Shown here: positions 11,799 through 19,201 of the stretch, in pieces
Layout of the letters: each line of letters opens with the position of its first letter
Numbering within the stretch: the first letter of the stretch is position 1
NCBI GenBank assembly: GCA_027596075.1
Contig: JADGJC010000395.1
Coordinates: forward strand, 1-32,944
Length of the DNA stretch: 32,944 bases
Direction of reading: 5' to 3'
From: Rhizophlyctis rosea
Lineage: Eukaryota > Chytridiomycota > Chytridiomycetes > Rhizophlyctidales > Rhizophlyctidaceae
Position numbers and translations under genes: made by a program
The notes under the pieces: model-generated
The model's input: only the letters and a program-made list of their open reading frames with translations
The model's database searches: none
Told to the model about the DNA's origin: nothing

Positions 11799-14700
11799 TC
11801 AGCTGAATACTAGTGACAAAGAAACTTGGTTGTCAGCGCCACCAGCATACTCATATTCCATCTCGGTATTCCACATAGCTTGTGGCACTAGCTCTGGCTG
11901 TATGTCTAGTGGTCCCAACGTATCCCTCACTGGATCCGTATTAGCACGTTGATAGTGTCTTACATCATCATGTTCATTGTTTGTCAGCGGGTCTTGATTG
12001 ATCTGCTCATCATATGCCAGTGATTCTGGATGGAAGTCTCTAACAATCTCTTCTGTATATGGCACTTGGTGTTGGTGGTTTCTGTACTCGTCACCATTGT
12101 CACGATCATTTCTTCTGGTGCGTCTCGGTATGTCTGATTCAGGTGCATTTTCCGGCGGAGCCTTTCTGGGGACAAGTTTATCGTCTCGCTGAACGAAAAA
12201 GCCTTGATAAAGGGATGGATCTGTTGCCACTTGGAGTTTTTCTGTTCTTGCGCGCTGAAAAGCATCACTTTCCGGAGTTACTAGATAGCCAAGGATACGC
12301 TCTGCCCAGTTTTCGGGGATTGGCAACTTCTCATACTCCATGGCCCGGGCGAAATTTTCCTTTCTAAAGGCAGTATGTCCACCTGTTGAACTGCGAGCGA
12401 GGTCTACCAATCTTCTCATATCTTCATTGTTCGAAAACCAGTGCCTGACCATATCGGAATCATGTCCAAAGACGTTCGCAAACTTGAATGTAAAAGGGTG
12501 TGGAGCTTCGTTCCGAATGTATTGCCATTGCTTGTCAGTGAGGCTGTGATTCCCAATGGGAATGCCGTTTACACGCCAATCTTTCAGCATCTGCAGGAAA
12601 CTGAGAAACTCGTCGACGCAAAACAAGTTCCCCTTATACACGCTGCCTGGAATACCATCTCCTTTACACGGAACTGGCGCCAGTTCCAAAGCCTCCACTC
12701 GCGGATCTTCTGCAATAACCTCCACGGGTCCTGTGAGGTCAAATGGTTTCCGTGGTCTCAATACCATCCTCCCCTCGTCAATTTTTTTCTTGAGATCAAG
12801 TATCTCTCCAAAAATGTCGGGGTCATGTGAAGTGATATCTTTGATCTCAGTGAATACAGCCACTCTGTTGCGAGTCCCATCTCCCCCAAATAGTTCCGAA
12901 CCTATTATTTTGCTCTCTGTGATGGGACCGATGACGTCGAAGGTTTCGGGCGCCGCATCCGCTTGATTCGTTTCGACCACTTGGCTCGCAAAAACCCCCA
13001 CTGCCGCAGCCTGAATAGATGTGTGCACCGCGGAAGTGACATGAGAATTGATTGCCGGTAACTTTGTCTCAATCTGTGTGGCTCCATTGGTCCTGATGAC
13101 TTCAGTGCTGATCATCATGATGTGAGCTACAGACCCAACGGGTACTGCAGTCCATCCCTCTGGCAGCATGATTTCAATCTCACCTTTGCTCCGCAGATCA
13201 TTTTTGTGCTCTCCAGATTCAAGCCATGAGATGAGGAATGGTCGGTTGGCGTCCAGCTGGTCCGAGATAAAGAAAACAAATGACGTGATTCCCACCCTGA
13301 TGTGCTTCACATCTTCAAAGATCCTTTCTGCATTCTCAGTCCCAATCACTTGCCCAGTCCCATCCAAGGCACCCTGCAACCTTTGTGCGTCTAGGTAGAT
13401 ATCCTCCGTGAGCCCTGGAAGCGGGATCGAACCTTCCTGCACTGTGACTACCCATTCATCCGTCAATGCATTCTGACTGACCGAGTAGCGAGGCACTAAC
13501 TTTTCGTAGACGGTGTTGCGCATTGTCCCGGCTTCCATGACTTTTTTCATATCGGGTGCTGCCAGTAGCTCCCTCACTGCCTTTTGCGAGGTGGAGACTT
13601 CCTTGGTTGCTGCGATCTTCATCGCATCTTTGTCCACAGACGGCACCTGGATGTTCAGCTTGGTAGCCCGAGACCTCAAGTCGGATATCTCCATGTCCAG
13701 TTTCTGCAGCCTGACATCCAAAGATGCTTTAAAATCCCTTCCACGCCTGTACAGGGACTGGAATGTCCCAAGGGTCTCGGAGTCTTGTTGATAATCATGA
13801 GATACATGCAGCCAATCCGCCTCCAGTTTGGCCAGGTCGGCTTCGAAGGATCCCACTCTCCTGTACAGCTCATTCTGCGCATCATTGACTCTATCCAAAT
13901 GCCATTTGGTGATGGTCGGTGGGCTTTGGCGGTGAGCATTCTGACATTCGCTGATGAGGTCCATCAAGACATTTTCAGCACGAATGAGCTGAGTTTGGAT
14001 GGCTGGAAGTGCTTTGGTGCTCCAAGAGACGTTGTGTTTTAGGTAACGCAAGCTCCGAGCATCCGGGTCGGCAGTAACGGCCACGGTCTTTTCTTTCTGT
14101 TCAATGGTGTTGAAGGCATTTTCAGGAGTGGAGATATCATGGTTCACAAGAGTATTCTGTTCAACATTGACGATGGGATTGACATCAACATTTTCTGAAA
14201 GGCGGATGGGCTCACGGATTTTGAACCCTGCCAGTTCGACATCTCGCAAACCCAATGGCTGGTGAAGCGGCACCTTGTGATGTAATATGGGCGGAGCGCC
14301 GTCCGAAACAGCGTACATGGTGAGGAAAATCCCAAGACCCATCAAAGTTACGACCGCAAGCCCGATCTTGAACAGTTCTTGTGCTTTCCTGGTAAACCTT
14401 TTCTTCTTCTGAATCATAATGTACTCTGCAGAGGACGATGAGCTTGAGTCTTCTGTGGTGGGAAAAGAGACTGATGTGCCTCCTGTCAGATATTCATCTC
14501 TCGCATGCGGATTCTGGGCCCCGGGTTGTGGGCCGTCATGATGTCGTAAATCGACGTAGTCAATCTCCGTCCGCTCCCCATCGCTCCTCAGTTTCTTGAT
14601 GATGACACTCTTGACGTTATTGATGGAAGCAGCGCCGGTCGTTGTATCTATGATGACTGGCGTGATGTTGTGGGGTTGGGACCCATCCGAAATATCAAAT

Positions 14701-14843
14701 GCCACTGACTTGCCATGCGTGAATCGGTGGCGAACCTTGAACACCCGGTCTTCAATGACAAAAAAGCGGGACCTGCGGTCTTTGGATGAGGATGTTCTGC
14801 TCGGCGCCATGGAATAAAAGAAGGAGCAGGTTACCTTTGGCAT
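11799..14843 (-). CDS. Large orphan type II-like membrane protein with coiled coil, 1014 aa
   Basis: This is the longest uninterrupted frame apart from the repeat protein and has no intron. It starts at ATG 14843-14841; a second in-frame ATG at 14810-14808 (MAPSRTSSS) is an equally good start. Residues 1-155 are basic and Ser-rich, ending with a KKKRFTRK cluster. Residues about 157-178 (LFKIGLAVVTLMGLGIFLTM) are one transmembrane helix. With no signal peptide before it, an N-in orientation is likely. Residues about 275-425 are heptad-like and probably coiled coil. The C-terminal ~100 residues are charged and low-complexity. No catalytic family recognised. A faint likeness of residues near 850-880 to family 2 haem peroxidases was judged too weak. 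Its neighbour 60 bp downstream is another single-pass membrane orphan. Confidence 0.8.
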   Translation of the reverse strand: MPKVTCSFFYSMAPSRTSSSKDRRSRFFVIEDRVFKVRHRFTHGKSVAFDISDGSQPHNITPVIIDTTTGAASINNVKSVIIKKLRSDGERTEIDYVDLRHHDGPQPGAQNPHARDEYLTGGTSVSFPTTEDSSSSSSAEYIMIQKKKRFTRKAQELFKIGLAVVTLMGLGIFLTMYAVSDGAPPILHHKVPLHQPLGLRDVELAGFKIREPIRLSENVDVNPIVNVEQNTLVNHDISTPENAFNTIEQKEKTVAVTADPDARSLRYLKHNVSWSTKALPAIQTQLIRAENVLMDLISECQNAHRQSPPTITKWHLDRVNDAQNELYRRVGSFEADLAKLEADWLHVSHDYQQDSETLGTFQSLYRRGRDFKASLDVRLQKLDMEISDLRSRATKLNIQVPSVDKDAMKIAATKEVSTSQKAVRELLAAPDMKKVMEAGTMRNTVYEKLVPRYSVSQNALTDEWVVTVQEGSIPLPGLTEDIYLDAQRLQGALDGTGQVIGTENAERIFEDVKHIRVGITSFVFFISDQLDANRPFLISWLESGEHKNDLRSKGEIEIMLPEGWTAVPVGSVAHIMMISTEVIRTNGATQIETKLPAINSHVTSAVHTSIQAAAVGVFASQVVETNQADAAPETFDVIGPITESKIIGSELFGGDGTRNRVAVFTEIKDITSHDPDIFGEILDLKKKIDEGRMVLRPRKPFDLTGPVEVIAEDPRVEALELAPVPCKGDGIPGSVYKGNLFCVDEFLSFLQMLKDWRVNGIPIGNHSLTDKQWQYIRNEAPHPFTFKFANVFGHDSDMVRHWFSNNEDMRRLVDLARSSTGGHTAFRKENFARAMEYEKLPIPENWAERILGYLVTPESDAFQRARTEKLQVATDPSLYQGFFVQRDDKLVPRKAPPENAPESDIPRRTRRNDRDNGDEYRNHQHQVPYTEEIVRDFHPESLAYDEQINQDPLTNNEHDDVRHYQRANTDPVRDTLGPLDIQPELVPQAMWNTEMEYEYAGGADNQVSLSLVFS

Positions 14844-15315
14844 TAGAGTAGTCTTTTTTCCTCTAGTCCGTTGTGTGGCGCGATACCTGGGAATGTTGGG
14901 GAACCTTTTCTGCGGCCGGATGGAGGGCTTACGTACCCTTTCTTGTCACTTGTCCGCTTGATCTACCTGCTGATGGATAAATGAATGGCTTTTCGTTCGC
15001 TAGTGACGCGCCATCCAGCCAGCCTGCCCCTCCAAGTGGAAAATTGGAGCTGAGAAGCACGTGAAATTCAGCTTACATAATACTAGACAAATAGGCCGGA
15101 ATCAACTGGTCTATTTTGATCAGCGCCACCGCGTCTATTCCAGGCTGGGAAGGCTTCCCATCATGGAATGGGAAACTTGCGGCTTTAGACTATTTTGACA
15201 CAAGCCACATCGGAGCCGATCCAGAACCCCATTGGTGTTTCTCGCGCCACGTCACACAACCATGGTGGCGTTCTAAATCACATTGACCAGGGACAAGGGC
15301 TACAACACTGTGCAT
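14844..15315. promoter_or_regulatory. Divergent intergenic region between the minus 1014-aa gene and the plus three-exon gene
   Basis: About 470 bp separate two genes read outward, so the segment must hold both promoters. No TATA box was seen for the minus gene; its immediate upstream sequence is pyrimidine-rich on plus (TTTTTTCCTC at about 14852-14861). Nothing coding recognised. Confidence 0.4.
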
Positions 15316-15322
15316 TATAAAA
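15316..15322 (+). promoter_or_regulatory. TATA box of the three-exon gene
   Basis: TATAAAA lies about 65 bp before a probable 5'-UTR donor (GTAAGT at 15383) and about 135 bp before the chosen ATG at 15452. Confidence 0.55.
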
Positions 15323-15451
15323 GACATGACCTCCCCATTTCCATCACCCAATCGACCCTACAATTTTTTTGCGAGATACCATGTAAGTGGAAACGAGACC
15401 TGAGACTTTATGATTCCAACCTCACCTTTAGTCTCAGGAACACTACCCAAC

Positions 15452-16379
15452 ATGTTTGAGAAACCCGACAAATCTTCAAGTGTCACTTTGGTTACCACTC
15501 AGAAAAATTACGTCTTTCTCAACCCACACGCGCCACTTCCAGACTCGACCACTTTGCAGTATTGGGGATTCTCGTCTGTAAAGGAATATTACGAACATCT
15601 GCACCACGTGGAGTACGACAGCGAGCCCCCCACTAAACAATCAGATGACCCTGACGGATCACTTGCAAAGCTTGTTTCTCAGCTCGGTGAACCACGACGC
15701 CGGCGGAAGCCATGAATTCCGATGTGATGAGTGATGTGACGCGTGAGCATTGCAATCAGCTCTTCTTATCAACACCAGATCAAGCGCAAATCACTCAACG
15801 TCTCGACTCCGCGGGCCTTATGATAGGAGGAAAAAATGCGGTTAGGCGCGCGGAAGCCGGAAGTGTTACTTACCCTGATGTACGTCGTATCGAGTTCCGG
15901 CTACCGGATGAGAACCTGCGGGGTGTATGGGCGGATGCGCTAGTAGCCAGTTGGGAATCCGACACAAGTGGGGAGCATGAACTATCAGAAGCCAGTAAGC
16001 AGTAATTACACATTTTTTTGATTCTTCTGAGCACTCATTGCTTTCACTTCCTCAACCAACAGTTATCGCAGAGAACGAGGGGACGAGTTGGTTGGGACTT
16101 GAATGGGTGCAGCACTGCCAGGCGTGGTTCAGAGGCAACGGGCGTCAGGATCGGGTGGGAGAACACGAATTTTTGGCACACAGAGGGGTGGGCACCATAA
16201 CCCGTTACGATGATAGTGTTTATGGTCTTCGTCTCATAGGCGGTTCCCGCTTGATAGGTATCCAGGATCAGGTTGATCACGACATTCTGTGGTTAATTGG
16301 CGGTTACACTGACGAATCGAAGAAAGTGTATAATGCTACGTTGTCGCACATGCAGTATAGGTGGCTTTCGCGCTTGTAA
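15452..16379 (+). CDS. Orphan three-exon gene, 255 aa
   Basis: Exons 15452-15686, 15779-15994 and 16063-16379 join into one frame of 256 codons including the stop. Introns are 92 nt (GTGAAC...CACCAG, phase 1) and 68 nt (GTAAGC...CAACAG, phase 1). A 49-nt 5'-UTR intron (GTAAGT at 15383 to TTTAG at 15431) would remove the earlier in-frame ATG at 15410 and leave ATG 15452 as start; without it, 15410 could be used. Unspliced, the first two blocks look like two ORFs overlapping by ATGA, which splicing explains better. The product is soluble-looking, with an Arg-rich middle (VRRIEFRLPDENL) and a Trp-containing C-terminal domain (TSWLGLEWVQHCQAWF, then DHDILWLIGGY). No family recognised. Exon joins are inferred from splice consensus only. 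Confidence 0.65.
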
Positions 16380-16730
16380 TCTAGTGTTAAAAGTAGCCCC
16401 AGTACCTCATTCATCGAAACCGCGTTTCAAAATCCATGTGAACCGCATTTCTTGCACCATTCTCCAGTCGAAGTCGGCCATCTTTAGCCATTTCCAGCCA
16501 CCACCAGTCCCGAATGATTTAGAACATATACCACCAAACGCCGCTAACCGCGACCGACCTCACCTCAAACGTCTCCGCTCCTCCCTCAACCCTTCCAAAA
16601 TACCGTCATCCCACTCTTGTGCAGGGTTGTAACTTCCATCCTTCCGTAAAATCAATAATTGCAGGTAAAACGGGTATGTCGATTTCAGCATGTAATACCA
16701 AACATTCGGGAAATCTGGACGCGAAAGCAA
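16380..16730. other. Convergent intergenic region, no gene seen
   Basis: This is the 3' space between a plus-strand and a minus-strand gene. It is C-rich on plus and contains only short frames without support. Confidence 0.5.
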
Positions 16731-17417
16731 TCACAGATGGTTCACCAAACGGACATAATCCATCATCTCCCGGCACGCGATCCGCACGGACCCCAGCACC
16801 ATCTCCGCAGATTCGACCGTCACCCTTTGAATATTGCTATGAGTATCATCCCCTTGGTAATGAGCATGTCGGGCGGGGCACAACAATGTCATCTCCGCCC
16901 ACCTGGCCCAACCGTGGATGGCATGATGGATGTCGGAGAATCTGCTCAATATCAACGAGTTGAGCTGAGCCATCATGTCATCTCCTCTGTCATCCTCCGA
17001 ACCATCACCAGAAACCGAAAAGACGGAGTTCTCCTCCCATTCGGTGGCATTTGCCAACTTTTCCACAAAGGATGTAGGCGGACCAATGACGTGAGCCACA
17101 TCACTGATGTGCTTCCTCATCAACCCCAAGACCCTTTTGGACTTTTCCCTCACCCGCCACACATCAATCTCTGGCATGTCGCCCTGCAGAGACGATATCT
17201 TCATCTTGAAGATATTGACCAAGGCGCCGTAAATCTCGCGCTCGGCCGCATCCACGGTGAAGAGGGATCTGCTGTCAATGGTGGCATCCCCGGCCAGACC
17301 CTCGTAGAATGCCCTGCGCTGCTTGAATGTGGATGATGCCTCGGTCTCCAAGAGGCCGCCGATGTGACGGTTGCGGTTTTCATCCGCCGTTAATGACAGC
17401 ATTGGGAACGTGAACAT
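16731..17417 (-). CDS. Orphan soluble protein, 228 aa
   Basis: Single intronless frame from ATG 17417-17415 to a stop at 16731-16733. It is predicted mostly alpha-helical (e.g. TVDAAEREIYGALVNIFKMK, REKSKRVLGLMRKHISDV), with an acidic loop near residue 140 (GDGSEDDRGDD). It has no signal peptide or transmembrane segment, and no motif recognised. It converges with the three-exon gene and diverges from the 350-aa gene. It is a believable gene from length, start and composition. Confidence 0.65.
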   Translation of the reverse strand: MFTFPMLSLTADENRNRHIGGLLETEASSTFKQRRAFYEGLAGDATIDSRSLFTVDAAEREIYGALVNIFKMKISSLQGDMPEIDVWRVREKSKRVLGLMRKHISDVAHVIGPPTSFVEKLANATEWEENSVFSVSGDGSEDDRGDDMMAQLNSLILSRFSDIHHAIHGWARWAEMTLLCPARHAHYQGDDTHSNIQRVTVESAEMVLGSVRIACREMMDYVRLVNHL

Positions 17418-17849
17418 GATTCAAGTGTTTGGTGATGTGACAATGTAAGAGCAGATCTTTATTCTCATACGTTTCGCTGTTACAAACGGCAAGGAAGAAC
17501 CTCAACGAGGAACCTCAAGTAAATGTACAACGATGTGCTCAATTGTGCTCAATTGGCTGTCACGTGTGTTCGCGGACGGATACCATAAGTTGGCCGTGCT
17601 AGGTCCCGGCTGAGTGTGAACATCGACATCAAATAATGCCAAACTCCAGCTGATTGATTGTCCCAAGAATATGATGTCAGACATTCATGGCCGTTTGAAA
17701 CAGCTAGCGTCTCAATGAATCATATTGATATTAGCGCATCGATCGCCGTAAGGCTCCCTCGAAAGAATAAATTTGGGTTGTGCGTATGAAAAGGAGCCGC
17801 CATTTTGGGGTCAGGTGCTCGTCCAACAATCTCATTGACACTTACCAGC
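17418..17849. promoter_or_regulatory. Divergent intergenic region between the 228-aa and 350-aa genes
   Basis: About 430 bp between outward-reading genes; it should hold both promoters. It contains a short direct repeat AATTGTGCTCAATTG near 17538-17553. No clear TATA box was seen in the positions expected. Confidence 0.35.
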
Positions 17850-18902
17850 ATGGAACCTTCCACGCATCAAAAGAAGTTCTACCGTGTTATGGAGGACCTC
17901 TCTGATCGGGATTCCTCGATTGAAATCCTGAAGCAATGGACACAGCTGATGGAATGTAAACAACTTTCCGGGGCTGATGAGCACAGATGCCCATGTGGAA
18001 TGGTACTCAAGTACGGATTCAGTCTTTACAATGTTGTCAGTGGAGCAGCATGTTTTCTCGGGGAAACTTGTCATAGGTACTTTGAGAGGATGAAGGGAAT
18101 GAAATCAGATATCTCTCATACTGGTGTATCTGGTCATTCTTCCGACGACCCTTCCACTGCAGAGTTCATCCCTATCCGTGATGCTCAAGCCTACAGCCTA
18201 GGGGTGTTACGGGCAATCTACAACCGCTCCAAATGTGTGGAATGTGGTGGCACCCCGAATACAATCAAACCCTGCAGTGACTGCCCTGACAAATACTTTA
18301 CGGTGTGCACATTACATACGGAAACCACGAGATGCGAGGCTTGCCAGCAAAGGAGAGTGGAAGAAGAAGCAGAGGCTCAAAGGGCACGAGAAGCTCAAAG
18401 GCGCAAAGAAGAAGCAGAGGCTCAGAGGCGCAAAGAAATAGAGGCCGAGATGATGAGGAAAACTGCAGCACCACGTCCTCACCCCCCTCACCGAGACAAT
18501 GAAGGTCGCCAGTTTTCTGCCCAACCATCCCATAGTGGGCCGTCCAGAAATAAAATGCCAGCGAGGAGACCCCAACGGGCCGACGGGATGATAGACCTGA
18601 CCCCATCCGACGGCTATCAGATTCTCCTTTTGCCGAAATGCCTACCGGGTTTCGTGCAGTACAGCAGCAGGGTCATTGGTGACGATAAGGTCATGGTACC
18701 TTACACTACCTTCAGAGCCCAATACGTCGCCCCGCACAACAGCAATTCCCGCATGGTCCTCCTCCATCACGGGAAGAAGTGCTACTGGAACTTTGAAGCG
18801 CAACCCACATCGGTCCGTGGAATACCTCTCCCCGACAACGTCGCCCATTATACTGAGGAAAAGAATTGGGAACCTCCATGCTGCAAGGATTTTGTGGGAT
18901 GA
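17850..18902 (+). CDS. Protein with two Cys-rich (probable zinc) modules and a charged coiled coil, 350 aa
   Basis: The first ATG in the frame is at 17850 (MEPSTHQKKF). Residues 47-78 (CPCGMVLKYGF, then FLGETCHRYF) form a compact C-x-C-G ... G-x-x-C unit. I recall similar units in zinc-binding proteins of large DNA viruses and some eukaryotes. Residues 129-165 carry paired cysteines (CVECGG, CSDC, CTLH, CEAC), like a treble-clef or ribbon pair. Residues about 169-202 are a Glu/Arg/Ala coiled coil with an internal near-repeat (EAQRAREAQRRKEEAEAQRR). The last ~90 residues are Trp/Tyr/Cys-containing and look like a separate folded domain. No enzymatic motif seen. A nucleic-acid or protein-binding scaffold is a reasonable guess; the link to viral proteins is a recollection that needs a search. 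Confidence 0.75.
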   Translation: MEPSTHQKKFYRVMEDLSDRDSSIEILKQWTQLMECKQLSGADEHRCPCGMVLKYGFSLYNVVSGAACFLGETCHRYFERMKGMKSDISHTGVSGHSSDDPSTAEFIPIRDAQAYSLGVLRAIYNRSKCVECGGTPNTIKPCSDCPDKYFTVCTLHTETTRCEACQQRRVEEEAEAQRAREAQRRKEEAEAQRRKEIEAEMMRKTAAPRPHPPHRDNEGRQFSAQPSHSGPSRNKMPARRPQRADGMIDLTPSDGYQILLLPKCLPGFVQYSSRVIGDDKVMVPYTTFRAQYVAPHNSNSRMVLLHHGKKCYWNFEAQPTSVRGIPLPDNVAHYTEEKNWEPPCCKDFVG

Positions 18903-19201
18903 CAACTGTGCCACCACTATCCGGCTGGTGCTATAAACAGAGACTTACGTAAGCAGTTACCCACCTTCGTCAATTTTTTCGAAGTTGTCCCGATCGCTGG
19001 TCATCAGACACGGCGCCACCGCCCATCGATTTGAGAACCTTTCTTTGGTCCAATTTTTCGCACGGACGAACATTCCTTACTAAAGCTACCATATACCCAC
19101 CTGGCCGTCTGTTTAACACTATTACCAGGCGCACAAGATTAACACCCGGCAAACTGCGTGCACGATACTCTGGATCAACCACCGCGCTGGCACCTGACAA
19201 A
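18903..19201. promoter_or_regulatory. Upstream region of the repeat protein gene
   Basis: About 300 bp between two plus-strand genes. The downstream frame is open back to 19031 but has no ATG before 19202, so this is probably promoter and 5' UTR. Confidence 0.4.

Noticed and set aside
11799..14843. Family 2 haem peroxidase domain in the 1014-aa protein
   Set aside because: Only a short stretch (EYEKLPIPENWAERI) recalls the end of such enzymes; the PCP...NHGY haem-binding motif is absent.
15712..15715. ATGA stop-start coupling of two genes as in viruses or bacteria
   Set aside because: A 92-nt intron with matching phase joins the two blocks into one gene, and a second intron extends it.
10533..18902. 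Integrated virus or Polinton-like element
   Set aside because: No capsid, packaging ATPase, polymerase, integrase or terminal repeats were recognised, and at least one gene in the block has spliceosomal introns. The zinc-like unit alone is not enough.
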